A DNA stretch of 64,000 nt from Stichopus chloronotus (lineage: Eukaryota > Echinodermata > Holothuroidea > Aspidochirotida > Stichopodidae): the NCBI GenBank assembly GCA_021234535.1, contig CM037835.1, positions 1,364,001 through 1,428,000 on the forward strand. The letters run 5' to 3'. Below, one piece after another: positions 47,205 through 57,547 of the stretch. How positions within the stretch are numbered: position 1 is the first letter of the stretch; every line of letters begins with the position of its first letter. The position numbers and the translations under genes were made by a program. The notes under the pieces were generated by a model. It was given only the letters and a program-made list of their open reading frames with translations, had not been told where the DNA came from and did no database searches.

Positions 47205-48435
47205 ATCGATTCCATAGGCCAAGTTGGGGGCATCCCACAAGACCAAAGGTTTGTGAGACCAAAAATCAAAAAGGGTTCATAAGACCGCAGGTTCGCAAGG
47301 CAGAAAATCAAAAGGACTTAGTGAGATTGAGGGGAAAAGAAAATCACTGCTACTGCATGACTGGCTATATGTAAATTAATTCTACTGTAGTGCTGGAATT
47401 TTTTACCTTCCCTTTACATGTTCCTTTGCCCGTTTCACATTAACTTAATTAACACTGGGGAGTAATTGGTCAATATTGTGGATTACCTTTTGAAAATGCA
47501 AACCTTGGACATTGATCACATATGAATTGGAATTTAGTTTTAATATTATTGTTGTAACTTTTATTTACAAATTTCAATTTTGAATGTAGCCTATAGTCAG
47601 TAATCTGACATGATGCACCAATTTTTGCTCAGTTGTAAACCTACTGTAGAGCTGTGTTTTCTAATGAGAACTCTTTTTGTTGAACTAATGTTGCCTAGCT
47701 ATTTTGTTGAACTCGGTTAGCTCCAGATGTATTCAGTATTACTATGATCTTTGTGCATGTGTTTAGTATTGCCTTTGCACAAGCTAGTGGAATCAAGGTG
47801 GAGTAACAAGTAAAAACTGGAATGTAGCCTAAATGTGAGTTTGCATTAAGTCTGTCAACTGCAGATCAGTTCTAACAGTACTTAAGGCAAATGTTTAGGT
47901 TTTCTTTTCCCCCAGCTGTTTTGTGAATGCCTAGAAGTGAATGTACCCTTTGAACAGCAATCCTACAGCCAACATTGAACGGGAGCATGGGGTGTCCCAA
48001 GGTATTTTGTCCATGATTGAGTTTTTTGGGAGCAATCTTGGAGGAAATGTTGAAAGAAAATTGAACATTTTTGGACAAGGTACATTACAAAAATTAGTTA
48101 TCGAAGCCTATGGGTCTATGAATTTCCAAATTAAAGTATTCTGAATTTTGACTATGAACATAACAAGTTTAATTTTAATTTGAGGGTTTATTTGTATATG
48201 TTTTATTGAAAACGAGTGATCATGAATGAATAGATTGTTTCATGGTTTTATATGCGAAGAGAAACGGTTGCGTTTAGAGACAACATTGATGGGCAGCTGT
48301 TGCATTGCATTGCAAGTGGAGTGTAACTGCAATTGTAGAATGCTGGTAGGAATCCCAGTTACAAGACAATCCTACAGCCAACATTGAATGGGGGCGTGGG
48401 GTGTCCCAAGGTATTTTGTCCAAACTTGTAGTTCA
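47205..48435. other. Intergenic DNA with a 55-bp direct repeat
   Basis: A 55-bp sequence at 47959-48013 recurs at 48368-48422 with three substitutions (contains ATCCTACAGCCAACATTGAA and GGGGTGTCCCAAGG). No LTR or TIR features accompany it. The 67-codon frame at 47941 spans one copy and is unlikely to be coding. Confidence 0.65.
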
Positions 48436-50048
48436 ATTATATCCACTGCCACAATGACAACCGTGCATGCACGTTTTTGAGCCTATTATCTCATCACCCC
48501 ACATAGTATATGTTTGTGGTGATGAGATATTGTGGTCAGTTTGGGCCTGTATACATTTTATGACATAAGGTGAAAGGCAGGGTTGGAAAACCTTGCTGAA
48601 TTTCCCGCGAACACAGTAGAAAATCCACCAATTTCCCGCTGACCTTTGTGTAGGGGTGGAACCCCTGGTGGGGGGTTCAGGGGCAAGTTCCTGGAAAATT
48701 GGGGTTCCTAGCACATTGAAGGGGTAAAATTGTGCAGCTGAGCACAAAAAATATAACTGCAAACTGGCCACAATATTTGAAAAATCAATCACGAAAGCTT
48801 AAAGTTAGGCTATTTGCATTGTTGCAATATACGGTACCTTTTTTAATGTGAAGAAGTGTCACTTACAAAATGTCAGAGACGAGTGAAACTTGAGCCTGAT
48901 ATTGCGCTACATAGATATGCAATAGGCCTAGAATGTCTTGATCATAGACCACTATACACTGTCAACTACTACAAGCTGCGCTACTAACAAACAGCTCTGC
49001 GAGTTTGCCGTAAAAATCCTGGCATGTTTCCAAGAAAAGTTTTTAACTGCAAAAATGTGAACACCTGTTCCAAAATGGACATTTATCGCATTCGTAATAC
49101 TCAAATTCAGCCACCTGTTGCAGCTACGACATTTGTACCGAACTTTTTCATCCCTGATAAGTGTGACCACTAACAGGCAGCAGAAATTTGCTGCAAAAAA
49201 AAGTTAAAAATAAAAGTCGTCCCCCATATTTCAAAATGGTTTAATCGAGGCAATTTTTTTACTGTGTGTAACGTTACCTTTTCCAGAAAGGTGTTTGGCG
49301 CTACCGTTGCATCTGTGTGTAGGACTGTAAACATAAAGAAGGTACAAAAGTTAAGCCATGCCTCGTGGGTCTGTTGTGCCGCTATGTACTGTGTGTATGC
49401 TGTGTACATACGAACCTACTGTATGAAAGCACTCTGTTCTCATTAATTGTACAGAGAATCTTGTGCTGAGTTCAAAAAAAAAGAAAAAAAGTTAAAACAC
49501 TGAAACCGACAGAGATGAAATTGTGCACGAATTCCGCACGAATAATCCGTGGGCACTGTGGTTCATAGGGTGTGTAGGGTGGCTGAAGTGTGCCTAAAAG
49601 TAAACTGGCAATAATTTCTGGTTACTTGCGTGGTTGTGGAGGATATACTGGACATCGTGGTTTATTGGCATAGAGGTAACATGCGCTATTTGCCTATGTG
49701 AGTATCGTAAGCAATAGCGATCAACAGAGCTTTTAATATTTGTTTAGCAGCATTTTCCCTGTTCTCCCTCATTTATTTTGTTTCTCTGAAGATTTCCAGG
49801 TTTTTTTCCCGTTTTTCATAGAAAAAAAAAAATGTGTCACGACACGCAGGATTTCCCGTGAGTGTCGCCGATTTCCCGCGAACCAGGTTCGACAGGTTCG
49901 CAAGGTTTTCCAACCCTGGTGAAAGGTCTTATCTTCCTCGTAAAAGTGAACGGAAATTCGGCCTCAATATGTCAAGATGGAAAAATGGACCTCCCTTAAG
50001 TTGGGGTGGGTCGTTCGAATGCTCCGACCCCCCTTGGCTATGGGCCTG
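48436..50048 (+). mobile_element. Paralogue of the 15173-16641 element, split by a hAT insertion
   Basis: 48436-48569 matches about 16085-16460, minus the TATG array. 49927-50048 matches the right end of the 15173-16641 element up to GGCTATGGGCCTG. Shared blocks include TTATCTCATCACCCCACATAG, CAGTTTGGGCCTGT, GAAATTCGGCCTCAATATGT and GTTGGGGTGGGTCGTTCGAA. The left part of the element is missing. The two halves are separated only by the 48578-49918 insertion and its target duplication. Confidence 0.85.
48578..49918. mobile_element. 1,341-bp hAT-type transposon with perfect 8-bp target duplication
   Basis: Both ends carry the perfect 19-bp inverted repeat CAGGGTTGGAAAACCTTGC. GTGAAAGG flanks it directly at 48570-48577 and 49919-49926. 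Subterminal ATTTCCCGCGAAC blocks also recur at both ends. No intact transposase was recognised; internal open frames are at most 79 codons, apart from one of 119 spanning the left end. This is a non-autonomous derivative. Confidence 0.93.
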
Positions 50049-50986
50049 ATACATGAAACATTTGTTTTGATTGTCCAACAATGCTGCCGTTTTTTTAAGA
50101 ATGGCATCTACAGTAATGGAAGGTTTTTTTTTTTTTTATATGTGTTCACTTGTTTGTTATGAAGGCACATGAACTACAGGCCAGCTATGCACATGGATGA
50201 CCAAAATGCAACAATGCAGCCCTTTTACTTTGGTTTTATCTTGTCTACATCGTGGCATACAGTAGTTATTAGAGAAGCAGAAACTTTCCATAGGGATGAA
50301 AAATTGTGATTGTTATTGCACGCCAATGGCCATGTGACAATGTGTGTTGCTAACATCCATACTCTGCGCTGTCTTCACTTGCTGCATTGAGCCCTGTATA
50401 CAGTGTGTGTAGGACCTACTTGACACTGTAACCCCTATACCTAATGGCGGCAACTGTTTGCACGGTCGTAGTGCATATACACGTGTGTAGCGACTGCCAG
50501 TACTGCTAGCAGGGCCACTTTTGTTATGGAGGGTAAGAGACAAGTGTCCTTGTAACATGAGATGGAGGGTCAATTACATCATAATGGCCCCGCCTTTCAC
50601 ATACATGTATACAGTAGTGTTAGAAACTGTTGGGCGGGAAGTTTGAACATACCATGTTGCCCATGAGAAAGTCATTTTAAGGCATCAAGAATATGAATGA
50701 AAATGGTTTGAAATGGCCTAAATAAGTCAGAGAATATGTTCCTAGACTGGTATTCCCCTTTAAAGTTATCAACTTAAGTTGTTTAAGGGTGACCGTTCTG
50801 GTTGTGCTTGTGTGCTACGAAAGGGGGCTGTCATGTGTCAGCTTCACCTTGAATTTCGGTGTGTTTTCATGGCCAAAGTACGGTATGTTTTCTCTGCTTT
50901 CCATCCAAGTTCCTGCAGGTTTGTCAGAGAAGGCTTTTTGATTTCTATGGGGAACTTGATCCCTGACCCAATTCCAGACTATCAAC

Positions 50987-51794
50987 CAGTGGCGGGGCCA
51001 GAATGTCAGACTTGGGGGGCCAAACTGAGGGCAGAGGAAAATGTTGGGGGGCAAAGATTTTCCAAGAAGAAATTCTTGGAAAGAAACTGAGCGCTTAGGC
51101 CGTGTGGGTGGGGTCCAGGAACCTGCCTTAGGGTGCCTAGTGGGGTCCAGGGGCAAAGCCCTGGTGGGGGTCCAGGGGGGAAGGCCCCCGGAAGCTCTGA
51201 GGTTTTAGCATATCGTTGGGTGGAAAATTAAGTCCCAAGAGAGTTATATTATTTATTTTTATATTATTTATTTTTTTCGGTTGACTGTACTCCAAGGTTC
51301 CCAACTTTTTTTTTGGGAGTACCATTTCACATTTACATGGTGCCACCGAGTACACACACACACACATACGCTACATGCACTTCCATTCCAGTCACTTTAT
51401 AAAAATGTGCAGTACTTACCAGTATTCTTTGACAGTTCAATTCACATTCCTATATTTAGGAAAACAACCACCTACCCGTCCTTCCCTTAAGCTGGACGGT
51501 AAACTTTCCAGAGAAAATTGGTGTGACCAGGCCGGCCTACTGTTGAAGTGGCTACGGGCATGATATGAAAACTGGCAGCCTGTGTAACATAAATTAGGCA
51601 TTTATCAATCATGGTTACCTGGAAGCTGTTCTTATTCAGTCCAATGCCAATACATAGTTTTGTGATTAAATTAATTTTGGATGAGTACAAGATCTAATTG
51701 GGAAGGGTGAGAGCAACTGGGGGGGGGGGGCAAGGAAACAATCTGGAGGGGCAAATGCCCCCTCATGCCCCCTCCCCCCATAGCGCCACCACTT
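50987..51794. mobile_element. 808-bp hAT-type non-autonomous element
   Basis: Starts CAGTGGCGGGGCCA and ends ATAGCGCCACCACTT (last base altered from the expected G). CTATCAAC is duplicated at 50979-50986 and 51795-51802. GGGGG-rich tracts lie inside both ends (G12 at 51719-51730). There is no recognisable transposase. Confidence 0.88.
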
Positions 51795-52047
51795 CTATCA
51801 ACAAATTTTAGAGGTAACGTTTATTGGAAATATGCCAAGAATTTTAGGCATTGGCAACAAGCAGCTGTTTTGATAGTTTTAGCTGGGCTGCTGGGAGTTC
51901 CACTGTGTATCAGTTGTGACACATTTCACAGTTGGATTGTTGATGTCTAATGTAAAGTTTATCGCACAAACATAAAATAGTTGCACTGCACACACTTTTT
52001 GTTATTAATTTCCATGATTTAATAAGCTCATAGAGCTGGAAATAAGG

Positions 52048-52110
52048 TTTGCGGAGCGCAGTGGTAGAGCTTCCATACCATCCGAAGGGGTTCACCCCTC
52101 ACCCAACTCA
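52048..52110 (+). repeat. Possible tRNA-derived SINE head
   Basis: GCGCAGTGGTAGAGC followed about 25 bp later by GGGGTTCACCCCTC resembles the A and B boxes of a tRNA-related SINE promoter. No anticodon arm or aminoacyl stem of a functional tRNA is evident, and the rest of the element could not be delimited. Confidence 0.35.
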
Positions 52111-52591
52111 AATGGATTACTAGCCCCTTTTCAGCATTTACAGGTACATTAAATTACATTTTTTTTTACAAGTAGACTGGTTCACTTTTCTTTGTTAACA
52201 TTCATTGGCTTTGATAATAAATGGAGGGGCGGTGTGGTAGGGTGACATTAAACTATCTAATTCAGTGATAATGGCAAAATCCAAGACCAGAATGGGAACG
52301 GGATTGAAACACCCCAGGATACTTGCTACTAAGGTCTAATCTATAAGTAAACACAGAATGGTTTATGCATCTTATTTTGTTAGATACAGACGTTCATGTT
52401 CCTATGGGTGCATAATCTCATTGTATAGCTTTGTAGGGCCAAGTCAGTAGTGGGTATGGAGTGGGAAAAAGGGGTGACATACAGTTTCTCGCGCTTAAAC
52501 TCTTCAAAACTGCCTGAGAAATACCTCCAATCACTTTCATATCTCTTTGAAAGGTGTAAGTCTGATATTGGTTTCGATGATAATCGTAACC

Positions 52592-52633
52592 TTTGTAATC
52601 ATGCGTGTGTGTACGTGCGTGTGTGTGTATGTC
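52592..52633 (+). repeat. GT-rich microsatellite preceding the satellite array
   Basis: GCGTGTGTGTACGTGCGTGT-type repeat, directly followed by ATGACGCCCTACCGTTT and then the first satellite monomer. Confidence 0.8.
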
Positions 52634-52650
52634 CATGACGCCCTACCGTT

Positions 52651-54100
52651 TAAACACGATATCTCAAGAAGGGAAGCTTGGACAGATCTCATATTTGGTA
52701 TGTAGGTGTACCATATTGAGAAGGAGAAGCCTATTGTTTTTGGTGGAGGTCAAAGGTCATTTGGGGTCAACAGGGGTCAAATTGTGAAAACCTCGTAAAC
52801 ACGATATCTCAAGAAGGGAAGCTTGGACAGATCTCATATTTGGGGTATGTAGGTGTACCACATTGAGTAGAAGAACCCTGTTGTTTTTGGTGGAGGTCAA
52901 AGGTCATTTAGGGTCAACAGGGGTCAAATGGTGAAAACCTTGTAAACACGATATCACAAGAAGGGAAGTTTAGACTGATCTCATATATAGAATGTAGGTG
53001 TACCACATTAAGTAGAAGAATCCTATTGTTTTTGGTGGAGGTCAAAGGTCATTTGGGGTCAACAGTGGTCAAATTATGAAAACCTTGTAAACACGATATC
53101 TCAAGAAGGGAAGTTCGGACATATCTCATATTTAGTATGTAGGTGTACCACATCAAGTAGAAGAACCCTATTGTTTTTGGGTGGAGGTCAAAGTTTGTTT
53201 AGGGTCAACAGGGGTCAAATTATGAAAACCTTGAAAACACAATATCTCAAGAAAAGAAGCTTTAAGAGATCTCATGTTTGGTGTGTAGTTGTACCATGTT
53301 GAGTAGAGGAACCCTATTGTTTTTGGTGGAGGTCAAAGGTCATTTAGGGTCAACAGGGGTCAAATGGTGAAAACCTTGTAAACACGATATCTCAAGAAAG
53401 GAAGTTTGGACCGATCTCATATTTAGTATGTAGGTGTACCACATTCAGTAGAAGAATCCTATTGTTTTTGGTGGAGGTCAAAGGTCATTTGGGGTCAACA
53501 GTGGTCAAATTATGAAAACCTTGTAAACACGATATCTCAAGAAGGGAAGTTCGGACATATCTCATATTTAGTATGTAGGTGTATCACATCAAGTAGATGA
53601 ACCCTATTGTTTTTGGGTGGAGATCAAAGTTTGTTTAGGGTCAACAGGGGTCAAATTATGAAAACCTTGAAAACACAATATCTCAAGAAAAGAAGCTTTA
53701 AGAGATCTCATGTTTGGTGTGTAGTTGTACCATGTTGAGTAGAGGAACCCTATTGTTTTTGGTGGAGGTCAAAGGTCATTTAGGGTCAACAGGGGTCAAA
53801 TGGTGAAAACCTCGAAAACACGATATCTCAAGAAAGGAAGCTTGTAGAGATCTCATGTTTGGTATGTAGTTGTACCATGTTGAGTAGAAGAACCTTATTG
53901 TTTTTATTGGAGGTCAAAGGTCATTTGGGGTCAACAGGGTTCAAATTTTGAAAACCTTGAAAACACGATATCTCAAGAAAGGAAGTTTGAACAGATGCCA
54001 TATGAAGTGTGAGTGTAGGTGTATCTTATTGAGTACAAGAATGCTATTATTTTAATGTAGGTCAACGGTCACTTGAGGTCAACAAGACTTGGGACCTTCT
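52651..54100 (+). repeat. Tandem satellite, ~145-bp monomer, with DR1 nuclear-receptor-like sites
   Basis: About ten monomers each begin near TAAACACGATATCTCAAGAA and contain TGTAGGTGTACCA, CCCTATTGTTTTTGGTGG and a GGTCA-rich block. Perfect AGGTCAAAGGTCA is at 52747, 52894, 53039, 53330, 53475, 53766 and 53911. Monomers 4 and 7 have AGGTCAAAGTTTG or AGATCAAAGTTTG, and monomer 10 has AGGTCAACGGTCA. Monomers 3-4-5 are repeated as 6-7-8, giving a higher-order period of about 436 bp. Stops occur in all frames. Confidence 0.95.
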
Positions 54101-54654
54101 CTGTAGCCTAACATATAAATATACACACTGTGATAGAGCCTAGCCAATACGTTTATTTCTAACTGCTGTGCCTTACACTTTCAGTAGAGGAGCAGACTAG
54201 CCTAAGATTTTGAAGTAAACTTTGATCCAAGTTGCTTGAAAGTGTGCTTTGTATTGCCTGATATATTGCTAAGCTCATATTGGGTCATCAGGAACAGGAT
54301 GACATATTTTACACTAAAACTTTCTACATTTAACTTAAAAATAGTGTGGAGAATGTTTCACCATATGTAACAGTGTTACGACAAACCAACAACTCAACAA
54401 CTCCAAGAATTTGAGACCAAGCTCAATCATATTGGCTCATAGTCACAGGGGATGGGTTGAAAGAACTCTACGGCACTCCTAAATGTTCTACTTTAAATGA
54501 CCTTATCTCTTAGATCCTCTTAGGCCCACTCAAAGGCAGAGTACACACATGAAACTGAACACCTTCATAGACATTTTGTTGCAAAGTTATTCTCATTTAA
54601 AGATCTTTGAGAAATTGTCGCTGTTTACTCTGACATTTGCATGCACTGTACCTT

Positions 54655-54945
54655 CCTAAATTGTAGGTGTATCTCATTGAGTATACAAAGTTCCATTGTC
54701 TTTGGTGAAGGTCAAAGTTCATTTGCAGTCAACAGGGTCACAGTATGGAATTCTTGTAAACATGCTATCTCAAGAAGGGAAGCTAGGGCAGATGTCATAT
54801 TCAATAATTAGTTGTACTTCACTGAGCACAAGACCCAGTTGGTCTTAAATGGAGGTAGAAGGTCCTTCAATGTCAACAAGGGTCAAAGTGTGAACATGTA
54901 GATATGATCTCAAGAAAGGAAGCTTGTGCATATGTAGCTTAATGT
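54655..54945 (+). repeat. Two decayed satellite monomers outside the main array
   Basis: TTGTAGGTGTATCTCATTGAG, TTGTCTTTGGTGAAGGTCAAAG, ATCTCAAGAAGGGAAGCTAG and a second, poorer set to about 54945 follow the monomer order. The DR1 core is eroded (AGGTCAAAGTTCA). Confidence 0.75.
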
Positions 54946-57339
54946 GACACATACTAATGCTATTATATCAGATTCAGAAAAAAATTTCTCTTAAATAGAT
55001 CATCAAAACCACAATGCATTTCTGCATTCTGGTTTAACTATGTCTTCATTTTTCTGTCATCGTTTTCTACATTCGCCCTATTACGGCAATCTCGAAAAAG
55101 AAGATCGGAGACTTTGGATTAAAGCACTTAAACTTTAACAGAGGCCGGTCTTTTCATTCCTTTCATTTCGTTGATGAAAACGATGACAGTTTTGGGGATG
55201 TCAAACCTCCCCAGGATGGTGATCGACCAACATGTCTACCCTCCACCTTCAATTGAAAAATTTGGTTATGGAATTATGGTCATTGTGTAGACTTGCTGTT
55301 TTCTCCAACTTAAATTGTTCTCTCAGTTATACCAGGAAGTTGCTATTATAAGCAACTCTGTGATTTCACACGTCTTCTTTCTTCCATGTTTGTTTTCGAG
55401 GTCTTCGTTTTCCAGATTTTACAGGTCTTTCATCTTAGTTTTCAAGGTCTTCATTTTTTACGTACCTGTAGTGCTCAGAAGAATAAGGATATATGTGGCC
55501 CTGTTTTGTATCACGTTCTCTTTGCCGCCCCTGAACTGTGCTGTGTCACAATTTACGATAACAATAACCAAGTTCTAACATCATTTGCTGAGGTTTGTAG
55601 GTATAGATTTTTAGAATCAGTGCTGCTATTATTGGCGGCAACTTGAAGAAATTGTTTTGACTGAGGTGCTAGGTGCCCATATTTTGTGTGTCGACGCCTA
55701 TTGACTTCAACACAGTACGCTTCTTGGTGATTTTTATATTTTTTAGCAGTTAACTGTACATGACGTCATGATGGATTTGTCGCACAAACATTCCCAAGCC
55801 TACACCAACATCAGTGGACTCCAATATTTAGAGATACTCAGAGATACTATCTTTTGTTTGCCACATGAAAGAAGCTACAGTAGCAACTGCCTCTGGTAAT
55901 GGACCTTAAGCCTTCCTTTGTTCATTGCACAGAAGAGTGTAGGTACCTCCCATGCATGCATAATGCCACAGACTTGACCTGCAGTTTCTCATTTCACAGT
56001 GGTGCACACAGTGAATAGGCAGGTCAGAGTTAAATCTGACAGAATCCAGCGGGGTCTTTTGGCTACCATTCCTTAACAATCAACCCTAGGAATGATTTCA
56101 GTTCATTCACATTAGATGGAGTTAGAGCACTGATGATGGCTTAGACTTGTCCAGCAGGGGATGAAGACCGTTAGCATTAATCCAATGACCTACAGAAATG
56201 TTTCTCCTTCCTCAGATGTAATACTAAGCCTGGAACCTCTCCAGTACTCTCCTCAGAGTGTTGAGATGATACTTCTCTGTATAAATCCAGTTATGAAGTT
56301 GCGGAGCATATTGTTCAGGTAGACCAAAACAGCAGGTAGACATTACAGGACCCCCTCCATGGTTCATTGAAATATGCCCCGTGCTGAGGCGACTCTGAAC
56401 GGCATTCGATTACCGTACACCAAAATGATCTCATGTGGGTGTTCATTTTGACAGATATATTTGCTTCATTGTCTAGTTGAATCTGCTGGTACACTTGACT
56501 CATGTACAGTTTGGTGAATTGCCTTCCTCCAGCAAGGGTCACAAATTAATCGTCAGTCTTCAGAATAGAATCTAAGTCTACCCTAGACCTTCAATTAACT
56601 GTCACTTTATAATCGCTGCAAATGCTTACAGATTTTCCCATCAGCTTTCAGTGCCGGTACTATCTGAGCTGCCCACTCCTAAGTATCGACGGATTTGATA
56701 ATACCGTCATATTATCCATGTAAAACTTACCATAAATAATTTTGTTGTCAGTTTGTTTACTTCTTAAAAGTATGCCAAGTTGTTAAGTTCACTAGTTTAA
56801 GTAATCACATCATATCCACCTCTTTCATTATGGGTTTATGTGACAAGGTCATATGTACCCATTCGTTTCCCGTTATAGAAAAGCTTTAACCCAGTTTGCG
56901 TCACTATATCAGGTAGAGTTTGACCACCTTTCATCAATTTCAAGTTTTATCAAGTACAGTGAATGTCATGCCTCTGACTCATTCATCTATAGTAGTCATA
57001 GAGTAGGTAAATAAAAAAGTAGCTTAACCTACAAGATACTCGTTGCTTGAACTCCCAACTTGTCTGCTAGTTTCCAGTAATTTGCACCCCACCCACTTTC
57101 GTACTCACCTCAATGCGGACTCCAACTTTTTTAACCACTGTCAGCAAATGTTTACCTCTGTCTATACCACTACAGAATGTGATGTTCATTCTATTATTAG
57201 ATGGGGAGTAGACAATTTACAGTAATTGATTGCAAAGGATTGCCACCACTGCAACCTAACTACTTTCCTTCAAGTTGCTAATTATCCATTATCTAGCATT
57301 CTACAATAGATATGATCAGTGGTTTTGTCCTCTCTGCAG
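54946..57339. other. Intergenic DNA or upstream region of the POGZ-like gene
   Basis: 55040-55250 translates in two frames to KEDRRLWIKALKL and SFHSFHFVDENDDS, faintly like the RxxWIxAL and CSxHF parts of a THAP domain, without clear zinc ligands. The rest shows nothing recognisable. Because the first POGZ-like coding exon starts at an acceptor, a 5' UTR exon probably lies in or left of this block. Confidence 0.4.
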
Positions 57340-57547
57340 AGCCGTTTGTGTACCACCATGGCAGGTGTTGGGAATGGCTTAGACGTGTTGTTGCTGTGTT
57401 ACGATGAGGAACTACAGCCGTGGCAGAAGGCGGTCTTTGACAAGCACAAAGAGGCTGAGAGAAAACATGAAGAAGATCTGAAGAATTACAAAGAAGAATT
57501 GAAACGGTTTTACGCTGGACTGGGAGTGTCTTACAATAAAAAGAATG
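57340..57547 (+). CDS. POGZ: POGZ-like exon with start codon
   Basis: Acceptor CTCTGCAG at 57332-57339, 18 nt of 5' UTR, then ATG and 63 codons plus 1 nt before GTATGT. Encodes DEELQPWQK and a charged helix. Confidence 0.85.

Noticed and set aside
48433..48792. 119-codon minus-strand frame
   Set aside because: It crosses the left border of the hAT insertion at 48578 and so joins two unrelated repeats.
52048..52110. Functional tRNA gene
   Set aside because: A- and B-box-like sequences are present, but no complete cloverleaf could be drawn; at best a SINE fragment.
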